Made by a program: the position numbers and the translations under genes. The notes beneath the pieces are model-generated. The model searched no databases. It was not told the DNA's origin and saw nothing but the letters and a program-made list of their open reading frames with translations. Of a DNA stretch of 34,302 nt, positions 1-7,437 are shown one piece after another (the stretch's first letter is position 1; each line of letters begins with the position of its first letter). The stretch is from URNF01 sp045638005. GTDB taxonomy: Bacteria > Bacillota > Clostridia > Oscillospirales > Acutalibacteraceae. The DNA lies in contig JAZUAN010000032.1 of assembly GCA_045638005.1 (NCBI GenBank), positions 1 to 34,302 on the forward strand, in the 5' to 3' direction.

Positions 1-614
1 AATTGGTAATCGAGAACTATCCTGCTGATATGACCGAAACCTTCGAGGTAGAAAATAATCCTGTCGATCCGGAGAGCGGCACCCATACCGTCACCTTCTC
101 CAAAGAGCTTTGGATTGAAGAAAGCGACTATATGGATGAACCGGTTAAGGGCTATTTCCGTATGTTCCCCGGTAACGAGGTGCGCCTCAAATCCGCGTAC
201 GTGGTACGCTGCACCGGTTGCAAAAAGGACGAAAACGGCAATGTGATTGAAGTCACCGCCACCTATGACCCCGAGACCAAGGGCGGTAACACCCCTGACG
301 GTCGTAAGGTGAAGGGCACCATCCACTGGGTAGACAGCAAAACTGCTGTGGATGCAGAGGTTAGAATGTATGCTTCCCTTTTCGCCGATCCCGACCCGGA
401 TGCAGGCGACAAAGATTTCCTCGAGTGCCTCAATCCTGCTTCCTTGGAAGTGCTCAAAAACTGTAAAGTAGAGGCTGCACTCGCTACTGCCACTGCTCCC
501 GCATCCTTCCAGTTCATGCGTCTTGGCTACTTCTGTGTCGATAACAAAGATAGCACCGCTGAACACCTCGTCTTTAACCGCTCGGTATCCCTCAAAGACA
601 GTTTCAAAAAATAA
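1..614 (+). CDS. glnS: Glutaminyl-tRNA synthetase, C-terminal part (5' truncated by window edge)
   Basis: GlnRS charges tRNA-Gln with glutamine in the cytoplasm. Only about the last 203 residues are present, and the frame is open to the window edge, so the true start lies outside. The visible part matches the GlnRS anticodon-binding beta-barrel domains: VIENYP near the start, the KGYFRMFPGNEVRLKSAY block, and GTIHWVD followed by ...EVRMYASLFADPDP. These are characteristic of GlnRS as opposed to bacterial GluRS. Many Bacillota lack GlnRS and make Gln-tRNA with GatCAB, but a subset of Clostridia carry glnS. A strong terminator follows the stop codon directly. The family assignment is secure; nothing can be said about the catalytic half. 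Confidence 0.93.
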   Translation, partial: LVIENYPADMTETFEVENNPVDPESGTHTVTFSKELWIEESDYMDEPVKGYFRMFPGNEVRLKSAYVVRCTGCKKDENGNVIEVTATYDPETKGGNTPDGRKVKGTIHWVDSKTAVDAEVRMYASLFADPDPDAGDKDFLECLNPASLEVLKNCKVEAALATATAPASFQFMRLGYFCVDNKDSTAEHLVFNRSVSLKDSFKK

Positions 615-620
615 ACAATA

Positions 621-663
621 AAAACGGACACTGTGAACAAAACGCTCACAGTGTCCGTTTTTA
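621..663 (+). terminator. Intrinsic terminator of glnS
   Basis: A perfect 16-bp inverted repeat (621-636 with 646-661) with a 9-nt loop starts six bases after the glnS stop codon and runs into T residues. The A-tract on the 5' side means it could also work on the minus strand. Confidence 0.9.
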
Positions 664-682
664 TTTTACGCTTGTTTTTTGA

Positions 683-1000
683 GTTGATACAATTTTTATC
701 TACGCGGCAGCCAAAAAGCACAGAAAACATGCAAACGCCCGACTTTGTGCGGCAACATGGCAATCGACAGAATATGTCATCCGCGTTTTTAAAGAAAGGT
801 ATCATATCACCCCCTATCAATATCTGTTAGAATCCAAAATTCGCTTAGCGTGTATCATGCTCAGCGGCACCGAAAAAATGATAGAGGCGATTGCCCAAGA
901 ACTGGGATTTTACGACGCGCATCATTTTTCCTCCCGTTTTGAAAAGATACAAGGTTGCCGTCCATCGGTTTTTAGACAACAGTTTCACAGAAATCCCTAA
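683..1000 (+). pseudogene. AraC-family regulator remnant (C-terminal HTH only)
   Basis: The frame from 683 to the TAA at 998-1000 is open but has no start codon in a sensible place; a TGA lies at 680-682. From about 782 it encodes an AraC/XylS C-terminal helix-turn-helix: VFKERYHITPYQYLLESKIR, then a helix ending ACIML, then IAQELGFYDAHHFS, RFEKIQGCRPSVFRQ and stop. That corresponds to the end of the first HTH, the linker helix and the second HTH. The normal N-terminal ligand-binding domain and most of the first HTH are missing, and the glnS terminator lies where they should be. I read it as a decayed gene fragment, not a functional gene. The rest of the 615-1036 gap holds only the two terminators. 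Confidence 0.7.
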
Positions 1001-1003
1001 AGA

Positions 1004-1038
1004 AAAACCACCTATGGGCGTTTGCCATAGGTGGTTTT
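1004..1038 (-). terminator. Bidirectional terminator after rluD
   Basis: A 14-bp perfect stem (1004-1017 with 1025-1038) with a 7-nt loop is flanked by A-runs and T-runs on both sides. On the minus strand it begins at the rluD stop codon. On the plus strand it closes the AraC remnant. Confidence 0.88.
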
Positions 1039-1966
1039 ATTTGTTGGATAATTTCTTTAAGAATGTTTGAAAATACGGTGGCAAATCACCGGTAAATTCC
1101 AGATATTCGCCCGTGATAGGATGCTCAAAGCCGATGATACGTGCATGCAGGCACTGGCCGCAAAGTTCTTTATGCTTTTCAGGACCGTACACCATATCAC
1201 CTGCTACCGGATGTCCGATGTAGGACATGTGCACGCGAATCTGATGGGTGCGACCGGTTTCTAAGCGACAACGCAGGTGCGTATATGCAGGTGTATTAGC
1301 ACTGCCCGGAAATCTTTCAATTACCTCGTAGTGGGTTACGGCATTTTTAGAGTTTGCTTTGGTGACCGCCATTTTTTTACGGTGCACAGGATGTCTGCCG
1401 ATGGGTGCATCCACCGTACCGCTGTCATTTTTCACATTGCCGTACACCACCGTCTCATAAACACGTGTAAAGGTATGTGCCTTTATCTGCTCTGCGAGCC
1501 CTTGATGTGCCTTATCGTTCTTGGCAACAATCAAAAGGCCGCTGGTATCTTTATCAATGCGGTGCACGATACCGGGACGCAGCACGCCGTTGATACCGGA
1601 AAGAGAGGCACCGCAATGGTGCAGCAAGGCGTTCACCAATGTACCGCTGTAATTCCCCGCTGCGGGATGCACCACCATGCCCTTGGGTTTATTGACCACC
1701 AAAAGATCAGTATCCTCATATACGATATCAAGCGGAATATCCTCCGGTTGTGCTTCATACGCTACCGGATCGGGAATTTCTACCGTGATCTCATCCCCTG
1801 CCCGCAGGCGATAATTTTTACCAATCGGTTTTCCAGCAACAAAAACATGCTCGCCGTCCAGCAAATGCTGTACGGCGGAGCGCGTTACATCTAACACTTC
1901 GCTTATATGGCGGTCTACGCGTTCACCGACCGCGTTTTCAGGCGTTATCCAACTCTTTCTCGTCAT
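1037..1966 (-). CDS. rluD: 23S rRNA pseudouridine synthase, RluA/RluD family
   Basis: Predicted to isomerise specific uridines of large-subunit rRNA to pseudouridine. It is 309 aa from the chosen ATG. Domain order is an N-terminal S4 RNA-binding domain (about residues 15-65, with RVDRHISE and GKNYRLRAGD) followed by the RluA catalytic fold. The signature HRIDKDTSG lies at about 135-143, with Asp138 as the catalytic nucleophile, and RLETGRTHQIRVH further on. A longer frame exists upstream, but the ATG at 1966 is preceded by an AAGGTG Shine-Dalgarno and leaves only a 29-base overlap with lspA. It corresponds to YlyB of Bacillus subtilis, which is also next to lspA, so the two are almost certainly co-transcribed. 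The exact uridine targets cannot be read from sequence. Confidence 0.93.
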   Translation of the reverse strand: MTRKSWITPENAVGERVDRHISEVLDVTRSAVQHLLDGEHVFVAGKPIGKNYRLRAGDEITVEIPDPVAYEAQPEDIPLDIVYEDTDLLVVNKPKGMVVHPAAGNYSGTLVNALLHHCGASLSGINGVLRPGIVHRIDKDTSGLLIVAKNDKAHQGLAEQIKAHTFTRVYETVVYGNVKNDSGTVDAPIGRHPVHRKKMAVTKANSKNAVTHYEVIERFPGSANTPAYTHLRCRLETGRTHQIRVHMSYIGHPVAGDMVYGPEKHKELCGQCLHARIIGFEHPITGEYLEFTGDLPPYFQTFLKKLSNK

Positions 1967-2501
1967 CAGCAGCACCTTTTTTCGCAGATGTTTTCTTTGC
2001 CGAGTTGTCTTCATACACAAAGAAGAAGAAAATCAGCATAAATATTGCACCTATAACCAAGCAGCAATCTGCGAAGTTGAAAACCGGAAAATCGATCCAT
2101 TTGAAATACAGGTAATCGATAACGTACCCATGCACGATGCGATCGATAAGATTGCCGATACCACCGGAAAGCACCAGCACAAAGCTGACGTTCAGCAAAG
2201 GATGGCGACGGTATCTGCCGCTCAAGATAACCGCAAGCAGGAACAGCATCACCACAGAAGTTACGATGATAAAGAACCATCTTTGGTTATTGAGAATATT
2301 AAACGCAGCACCGGTATTCTCAACATATACCAATTCAAAAATGCCGTCCACCAAAACGAAAGCAGGCTCTTCTCGCAAAAACTGAACTGCCAAATATTTG
2401 AAAACCTGATCCAGTGCTACGAGCACCACGGCCGGCAATAACATCCAAACGCGATATTTACAAGCGCCCGGAAATACAAATTCTTCAAAAAACTTTTTCA
2501 T
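1938..2501 (-). CDS. lspA: Lipoprotein signal peptidase (signal peptidase II)
   Basis: A membrane aspartyl protease that removes signal peptides from diacylglyceryl-modified prolipoproteins. It is 187 aa with four hydrophobic segments (about 17-33, 74-94, 104-120, 145-163). Family motifs are DQ at 31-32, ENTGAAF at about 61-67, GNLIDR at 116-121, VID at 127-129 and FNFAD at 141-145. Asp129 and Asp145 are the probable catalytic pair by comparison with the family. A Lys/Ala/Asp/Glu-rich cytoplasmic tail follows. The start is the ATG at 2501, behind AGAGGA; the longer frame begins inside the preceding terminator. It overlaps rluD by 29 bases. In Bacillus ileS separates divIVA from lspA, but here there is none. 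Confidence 0.95.
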   Translation of the reverse strand: MKKFFEEFVFPGACKYRVWMLLPAVVLVALDQVFKYLAVQFLREEPAFVLVDGIFELVYVENTGAAFNILNNQRWFFIIVTSVVMLFLLAVILSGRYRRHPLLNVSFVLVLSGGIGNLIDRIVHGYVIDYLYFKWIDFPVFNFADCCLVIGAIFMLIFFFFVYEDNSAKKTSAKKGAADDEKELDNA

Positions 2502-2521
2502 AAGACAAGTATCCTCTAATG

Positions 2522-2550
2522 AAAACGGCGCAAACACATGCGCCGTTTTT
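2522..2550 (-). terminator. Terminator between divIVA and lspA
   Basis: An 11-bp GC-rich perfect stem (2522-2532 with 2539-2549) with a 6-nt loop is followed on the minus strand by a short T-run. It lies 16 bases past the divIVA stop codon and 21 bases before the lspA start. It should end or attenuate transcription from the division cluster into lspA-rluD. Confidence 0.8.
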
Positions 2551-2565
2551 CTAATTTATGTACAA

Positions 2566-3327
2566 TTAAAACAGTCTGCGCTTGGAACGTTTTTTATCGT
2601 CCTCATCATCCACATCATCCGCGATGCTATAATCAGCGCCAAATTTCAAATCGGAAAAGCGGTTATTCTCCACCGTCTCTTCCATTTCCTCGCCGGTAAA
2701 CAATACAGGCACTTCTTCCTCTGCTTCAACATCTTCAAAAGCTTCCTCTACAGTTTCCTGTGTCTCTGTCTCTTCGACAGATTCAACCACAGGAGCTTCC
2801 TGCTTTTCCTCGGCGGGAGCTATTTCTTCTACCGGCTGCGCAACTTCTTCGGCAACCTCTTCCTCTTCTTTTTCCGGCTCTTTGTATTCCGGCAACACGT
2901 CGATCATAGAAAGATGCTCACGATAAACGCCCAAAATTTGGCCCTTGAAATCGCTGACCAGCTTTTTGATGCGCTCAAGCTCATCCAACTGCTCTTTGAT
3001 CTGCTGTTTTGCAAGCTCTTCTGCTTTCTCCGCTTTGATCTTTGCATCCTCTAAAATGAGAGTTGCTTTGTGGTTGGCCTCACGCAGCACGGTATCGCCC
3101 ATACGCTGCGCACTGAGCAATGCAGTACGAATACTGTCTTCATCATTGCGATACTCCACCACTTTATTGGCAAGCAGTTCCATTTTCTTTTTGAGGTCTT
3201 CATTCTGTCTGGTCAGATCCTCTACCGTATCCGCACAAATATCGATAAAATCGTCCACCTCAGCGGTCTTGTAGCCGCCCAGTGTTTTGGTAAAGGTAAT
3301 ATTTCTGATGTCATCTACTGTGTACAT
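2566..3327 (-). CDS. divIVA: DivIVA-domain cell-division/polarity protein
   Basis: DivIVA binds negatively curved membrane at poles and septa and scaffolds division or polar proteins. It is 253 aa from the ATG at 3327, which follows a perfect GGAGG by 8 bases; a TTG at 3342 lies inside that SD and is rejected. The N-terminus (YTVDDIRNITFTKTLGGYK, then VDDFID) is the DivIVA membrane-binding domain. It is followed by a long coiled coil (about 30-140), a very acidic Glu/Val/Ala-rich disordered region (about 145-210) and a short tail with a basic KKRSKRRLF end. It sits directly downstream of sepF and ylmH, the usual Gram-positive arrangement. The acidic linker is longer than in B. subtilis DivIVA (about 164 aa). 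Confidence 0.93.
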   Translation of the reverse strand: MYTVDDIRNITFTKTLGGYKTAEVDDFIDICADTVEDLTRQNEDLKKKMELLANKVVEYRNDEDSIRTALLSAQRMGDTVLREANHKATLILEDAKIKAEKAEELAKQQIKEQLDELERIKKLVSDFKGQILGVYREHLSMIDVLPEYKEPEKEEEEVAEEVAQPVEEIAPAEEKQEAPVVESVEETETQETVEEAFEDVEAEEEVPVLFTGEEMEETVENNRFSDLKFGADYSIADDVDDEDDKKRSKRRLF

Positions 3328-3353
3328 GCTTTTGTCCTCCAAATGATAAAATT

Positions 3354-4109
3354 TTAAAGATATTTATGCGCAATCAGCACAATGCGGTCTTTTTTTGTTC
3401 GCACAGAAAGAGAGATGAGACGAAAACGTCCGTAACCGCGAATGGAAAGTATATCCCCTTCACAGACGGTTTTGGATACATTTTGGGATAGTTGATGGTT
3501 ACAGGAGACAAGTCCGCTCACAATAGCGGCAGCAGCCTTTTCGCGGGACAGCCCCGTCAACGCTTTCACCGCATTATCCAACCGCGGCGAGGCAACCGTC
3601 ATCTGAATTTCCTTGTATGTACGGGAAAATTGCAGCGGTTCATCCAAACCAACAGCAATTATAACCCCTTCGCCCCCTACCTTTGTGATCTGGTCACACA
3701 AAAATGCAGCAATATCCTCACAGACAAATGCCACCGTTTTACCGGAAAAGCAGAGGATATCACCGATTTTTTCGCGGCGGATGCCGAGACTCAGCATGGT
3801 GCCCAGAAAATCTCTGTGAGATAATGATGCAGCATCACGATACCGAAAGGTCAAGGGAGTAAGCGGAAACAGCGATGTTTCCGGCTCAAAAAAATCCGGA
3901 AATACACCGAGCAAAGCACGTTCTGCCTGTTCATGACCACCCCAAAAAAGCGGCACGACACCCGCGCAATGCTTCAAGTGCGGTGTGAGCACCGCCTGCT
4001 GCCGTTCATCCAAAAAGCCGATAAAATGCGGATAACTGTATTTTTGGCACAAATCTACCGCATCATCAACACGGGCGAGTAACAGTTTATCCTCAGAAGT
4101 AGAGTCCAT
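3354..4109 (-). CDS. ylmH: YlmH-family S4 RNA-binding protein
   Basis: A protein of 251 aa with a YlmH N-terminal region and a C-terminal S4 RNA-binding domain (about 175-235), marked by SPRLDNAVKALTGLSREKAA and VCEGDILSIRGYGRF. YlmH proteins bind ribosomes or RNA, and the Bacillus homologue has been linked to ribosome-associated quality control; that role is transferred here, not shown. The ATG at 4109 is used because it is the first Met that restores homology and it overlaps the sepF end by only 17 bases. The next gene is divIVA. The membrane protein ylmG (YggT), which normally lies between sepF and ylmH, is absent. Confidence 0.88.
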   Translation of the reverse strand: MDSTSEDKLLLARVDDAVDLCQKYSYPHFIGFLDERQQAVLTPHLKHCAGVVPLFWGGHEQAERALLGVFPDFFEPETSLFPLTPLTFRYRDAASLSHRDFLGTMLSLGIRREKIGDILCFSGKTVAFVCEDIAAFLCDQITKVGGEGVIIAVGLDEPLQFSRTYKEIQMTVASPRLDNAVKALTGLSREKAAAAIVSGLVSCNHQLSQNVSKTVCEGDILSIRGYGRFRLISLSVRTKKDRIVLIAHKYL

Positions 4110-4548
4110 TATTCTCCAATTCGTCCAACAGGTCACCCATCACGCCCACATTATACGGGGTGATGATAAAGGTGCAGTTGGCAACCTTTTTGATCTGTCC
4201 GTCGTTGGCATACGCAACACCGCTCAAAAAGTCGAGAATGCGGCGCGCCACATCTTTGTTAGCAGATTCCAGATTGAGCACAACGGTGCGTTTGGCGTTG
4301 AGATGATCAGCAACAGTGCTGGCATCGTCAAAACGCTCGGGTTTCACGAGCACAACCTGCAGCTGCGCAGTGGCGTGAATATTGACCACCTTATTTCCCT
4401 TGCGGGGTTCCTCATCAAATGTGGCCATTTTGGGGGTATCATTTTTGCGGGTGATGGTCTCTTCCTCTTCTTCAACCATCATTTCCTCGTCCAGTTCATC
4501 CTCAGGGGACTTGTTAATCGCGTCAACCAACTTATCTAAAAAACCCAT
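4093..4548 (-). CDS. sepF: Cell-division protein SepF
   Basis: SepF bundles and tethers FtsZ filaments to the membrane at the septum. It is 151 aa. The N-terminal MGFLDKLVDAI is the amphipathic membrane-targeting helix. An acidic linker (about 17-55) follows, and then the SepF/DUF552 core (about 58-148), with VVNIHATAQLQVVLVKPERF, VVLNLE and RRILDFLSGVAYA. The start is the ATG at 4548, behind GGAGG with 8-base spacing; an in-frame ATG at 4563 overlaps that SD. It lies 18 bases from the yggS stop and overlaps ylmH, which fits a tight yggS-sepF-ylmH-divIVA unit. Confidence 0.95.
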   Translation of the reverse strand: MGFLDKLVDAINKSPEDELDEEMMVEEEEETITRKNDTPKMATFDEEPRKGNKVVNIHATAQLQVVLVKPERFDDASTVADHLNAKRTVVLNLESANKDVARRILDFLSGVAYANDGQIKKVANCTFIITPYNVGVMGDLLDELENNGLYF

Positions 4549-4566
4549 TTTCTTTACCTCCATTTT

Positions 4567-5271
4567 TTAATACTGTCTTTTACCGAAGATCGCCGTGCCC
4601 ACCCGAACGGTAGTTGCACCTTCGAGAATGGCCTCCGAAAAATCTCCGGACATACCCATTGAAAGGATATTCATATTTATATTATCTAATTTTTTATCAC
4701 GAATGTCAACAAACAATTGATACATTTCTGAAAATATTTTTCTTTTTTCGCTTTCAGTATCCAAAATCGGCGGTACGGTCATCAATCCGCGCACCGAAAT
4801 CCCCGGCATTTGCGCCGCTTTTTCCATCAAAACTTCTAATTCCTCCGGCAATACACCAGACTTTTGCGGTTCTCTGCCGATGTTCACTTCAACAAGCACA
4901 TCGGTGGTCTTACTTAATGTCATTGAAGCTTTGGAAATCGCAGCAGCCAACCGTTCGCTGTCAACCGACTGGATCATGTCCACCTGCCCGACGATACTCT
5001 TAACCTTATTGGTCTGCAAATGACCGATGAGGTGTGTCTTTACACCGGCAAGCTGTAATGCATCCTTTTTACCGAGAAATTCCTGCACGCGGTTTTCACC
5101 GATCGCGGTAACACCCGCTGCAATCGCCTCGTTGATAAGCGCAGGCTCTACCGTTTTGGTCACCGCGAGCAACTCAACGCTATCCGTCGGTCTATCCGCT
5201 CGTATACAAGCAGTCTCGATCTGTTCACGGATGCGCAACAGATTTTCTCTAACGAATGAGTTTTCCGTCAT
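4567..5271 (-). CDS. yggS: PLP homeostasis protein, YggS/YlmE/PROSC family
   Basis: A pyridoxal-5'-phosphate-binding protein with an alanine-racemase-type TIM-barrel fold but no known catalytic activity, thought to buffer PLP in the cytoplasm. It is 234 aa, the normal length. The PLP lysine lies in ELLAVTKTV (about residue 38), followed by IGENRVQEFLGK, HLIGHLQTNK, QSVDS and GLMTVPP. The C-terminal SMGMSGDF and VRVGTAIFG bind phosphate. The start is the ATG at 5271, which has a GAAGGGA SD and overlaps the preceding HlyD-like gene by 23 bases; the longer frame has no homology. Family assignment is firm. Confidence 0.94.
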   Translation of the reverse strand: MTENSFVRENLLRIREQIETACIRADRPTDSVELLAVTKTVEPALINEAIAAGVTAIGENRVQEFLGKKDALQLAGVKTHLIGHLQTNKVKSIVGQVDMIQSVDSERLAAAISKASMTLSKTTDVLVEVNIGREPQKSGVLPEELEVLMEKAAQMPGISVRGLMTVPPILDTESEKRKIFSEMYQLFVDIRDKKLDNINMNILSMGMSGDFSEAILEGATTVRVGTAIFGKRQY

Positions 5272-6469
5272 ACAAATTGGTCCCTTCCGTGATAATATCA
5301 TCATACAAACGCAGATACCCATCCTCATTGCGTTCTTCACAGATCACATAATCCGCAGCATCACTGTATTTTTGTTCAATCTTTTGGAAACGAACGATGT
5401 CACCGGAGCGGATGTATACACCGACCTCTTGAGCAGCATTGGTGGTAATAGCGCGTTTGGGAACACGCAGTCCCGTATGCTCAACCAGCAATATTTCCAG
5501 AGATTCTTTGCGAATGGAGGATAATGCTTCCGACATATTCACACATTCAAATATCACCGCAAGCTCACCCGCATCATCGCGATTGCAGCCTACCACCTTT
5601 ACCGGTATTTCCTCATCAGTCACAAACGGCAGACGTACATGCAGTTCCTTATCAACCGCAAGAGTGGTTGCGTATGCGTTCGGTACAACGCAGGCTATAT
5701 ACCAAGAATAGTCGCTCACGATCTTTCCTGCATAGGCAGCACTTGTAGCCGCACTATTGCCCGAAAGCGCCGTTTGCACGTTATCGGTGGTCATTTTTTC
5801 CACGTTTTTAACGGTAAGCACGCCCTCGAAGCCGTCCACGCTGTCTACAAAGTATCCGGCAACCGGCGCATTTACCGTACCCAAAGCCGCTTTATAGCCA
5901 CCTGCAAGCGTATTGCGTTGCTGTTCCAGCGCTTGAATACGCGCAGAAAAATCGGTGGTTTTCCCGGTAACCATTTGCTTTTTATTGAAAAAACCAAGCA
6001 AGCGCTGTTTTAAATCATGCAGCTCGGAAATAGACGCGGCGCCGCCCACACCCACCAGCTCCGCCATGGCGCGATCAATCTGGGTATTCAAAATATTAAG
6101 ACTTGCCACACCGCTGGCACCCAGAGCCTGTATCTCTTTTAGCACCGCGATTTCCTGGTCAAGTTCCTCCAGCCGCTGCTTGGTGAGGGCATCCGTCTTG
6201 CTCGCATATAGTTCTGCGATCATACCGTTATTAGAAACGCGGGTGCCGTTTTGTACCGTGTAAAACACGTAATTGGAGGTGTTGAGCGGAATGGGTGTCT
6301 CATTACGAATGGCAACGCAATCGACCGCTAACGTTTCGTATGCGCTGTAAGTATATACCGTTTCGGTGGTGATAGGAGAATATAGCAGCGGATAGATCTG
6401 CAAAAGCACGTATGCCAGCAGAACAATAGACACCAAAAAGGTGCCGATGTTTTTCAATACCTGCTTCAT
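5249..6469 (-). CDS. HlyD-like membrane-anchored protein
   Basis: A 406-aa protein with one N-terminal membrane anchor (about 8-28) and a large extracellular part. Around 65-90 (TVQNGTRVSNNGMIAEL) and 200-217 (NAPVAGYFVDSVDGFEG) are the split halves of a lipoyl/barrel-sandwich domain as in HlyD-type adaptors. A predicted coiled-coil hairpin (about 91-190) joins them, and beta-rich domains follow, with VPKRAI and VYIRSGDIVRFQKI near the end. It has a good SD (AGGAGA) and lies 8 bases after miaA. No ABC transporter or efflux pump is encoded nearby, so the partner is unknown. HlyD-like proteins occur next to yggS-sepF in Clostridia (recollection, not checked), which suggests a role at the envelope or septum; that is inference. 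Confidence 0.8.
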   Translation of the reverse strand: MKQVLKNIGTFLVSIVLLAYVLLQIYPLLYSPITTETVYTYSAYETLAVDCVAIRNETPIPLNTSNYVFYTVQNGTRVSNNGMIAELYASKTDALTKQRLEELDQEIAVLKEIQALGASGVASLNILNTQIDRAMAELVGVGGAASISELHDLKQRLLGFFNKKQMVTGKTTDFSARIQALEQQRNTLAGGYKAALGTVNAPVAGYFVDSVDGFEGVLTVKNVEKMTTDNVQTALSGNSAATSAAYAGKIVSDYSWYIACVVPNAYATTLAVDKELHVRLPFVTDEEIPVKVVGCNRDDAGELAVIFECVNMSEALSSIRKESLEILLVEHTGLRVPKRAITTNAAQEVGVYIRSGDIVRFQKIEQKYSDAADYVICEERNEDGYLRLYDDIITEGTNLYDGKLIR

Positions 6470-6477
6470 ATACTCTC

Positions 6478-7437
6478 CTACCTTTCGTTATATTCTGTCC
6501 AAATTGCAAGTGCGGCATCGGTAAGTGCCGCAATATTCGTATACTCGTCTACATATAAAAACCGCGCATACGGGATCCGTCTGAACCAGGAAAGCTGCCG
6601 CTTCGCATAATGACGTGTCCCTTTTTTGAGATTTTCGAGCGCTTCTTCCAACGACAGTTTGCCGTCAAAATACGGACGTAATTCCTTATAACCTATCGCT
6701 TGCATCGCGGTCGGCGCAAAGGGGCCGGACAATACCGCTTTTGCTTCCTCTAAGAGCCCATTTTTCACCATGCTGTCTACACGGCTGTTAATACGTGCAT
6801 ACAGTTTTTCGCGATCTTTAAAATCCAGCACGAGCAAGCACGTATCAAAGGCAGGCGGCTCCTTGCGGGAAAGCTGCACCTGCTCACTGATAGGATGTCC
6901 CGTCGTATGATACACCTCTAACGCACGGATAATACGCCCATGATCATTGGGGTGTAGTTTTGCAGCGGTGACGGGATCAACAGCCGCAAGCTCATTTAAC
7001 AATGCTTCGCCACCCTCTGTTTGTGCACGCTGCTTTAATTGCACGCGTAACGCTTCCGCTTTGGGAGCATCTTCTTTAAAGGTGATATTTTCGATCAGTG
7101 ATTGCAAGTATAATCCCGTACCACCGCACAAAACAGGGAGTTTCTCACGTGCGGAAACCTCGCACAGCACCGCCTTTGCATCGGTCACGTACTGTGCAAC
7201 ACTATACGGTTGTGACAACGGTAAAAATCCCAAGAGATGGTGCGGTATTCCTTGCATCTCATCAGCAGAAGGTCGCGCAGTGCCGATGGAAATGGTGTCA
7301 TATATTTGCATAGAGTCAGCAGATACCACTTCGCCGTTAAGTACTTTCGCCAACTCTACCGCAAGCGCGCTTTTGCCGGATGCTGTCGGTCCCGCTACCG
7401 CGAGGTAGCGTTTTTTTACATTTATTTCCATACTCAT
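6478..7437 (-). CDS. miaA: tRNA dimethylallyltransferase
   Basis: MiaA transfers a dimethylallyl group to N6 of A37 in tRNAs reading UNN codons, giving i6A37. It is 319 aa. The P-loop GPTASGKS lies at 16-23. DSMQIYDTISIGTA, HHLLGFL and GGTGLYLQSLIENI follow, with the RALEVYHTTGHPIS and GYKEL blocks and the C-terminal RHYAKRQLSWFRR tRNA-binding motif. The start codon overlaps the mutL stop in an ATGA junction, which signals translational coupling. A second Met two codons later is possible. miaB, which adds the next modification to the same nucleotide, is at the head of the same operon. Confidence 0.97.
   Translation of the reverse strand: MSMEINVKKRYLAVAGPTASGKSALAVELAKVLNGEVVSADSMQIYDTISIGTARPSADEMQGIPHHLLGFLPLSQPYSVAQYVTDAKAVLCEVSAREKLPVLCGGTGLYLQSLIENITFKEDAPKAEALRVQLKQRAQTEGGEALLNELAAVDPVTAAKLHPNDHGRIIRALEVYHTTGHPISEQVQLSRKEPPAFDTCLLVLDFKDREKLYARINSRVDSMVKNGLLEEAKAVLSGPFAPTAMQAIGYKELRPYFDGKLSLEEALENLKKGTRHYAKRQLSWFRRIPYARFLYVDEYTNIAALTDAALAIWTEYNER

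Noticed and set aside
527..830. Short plus and minus frames around the glnS terminator
   Set aside because: They read through the terminator hairpin and the AraC remnant in the wrong frames and have no support.
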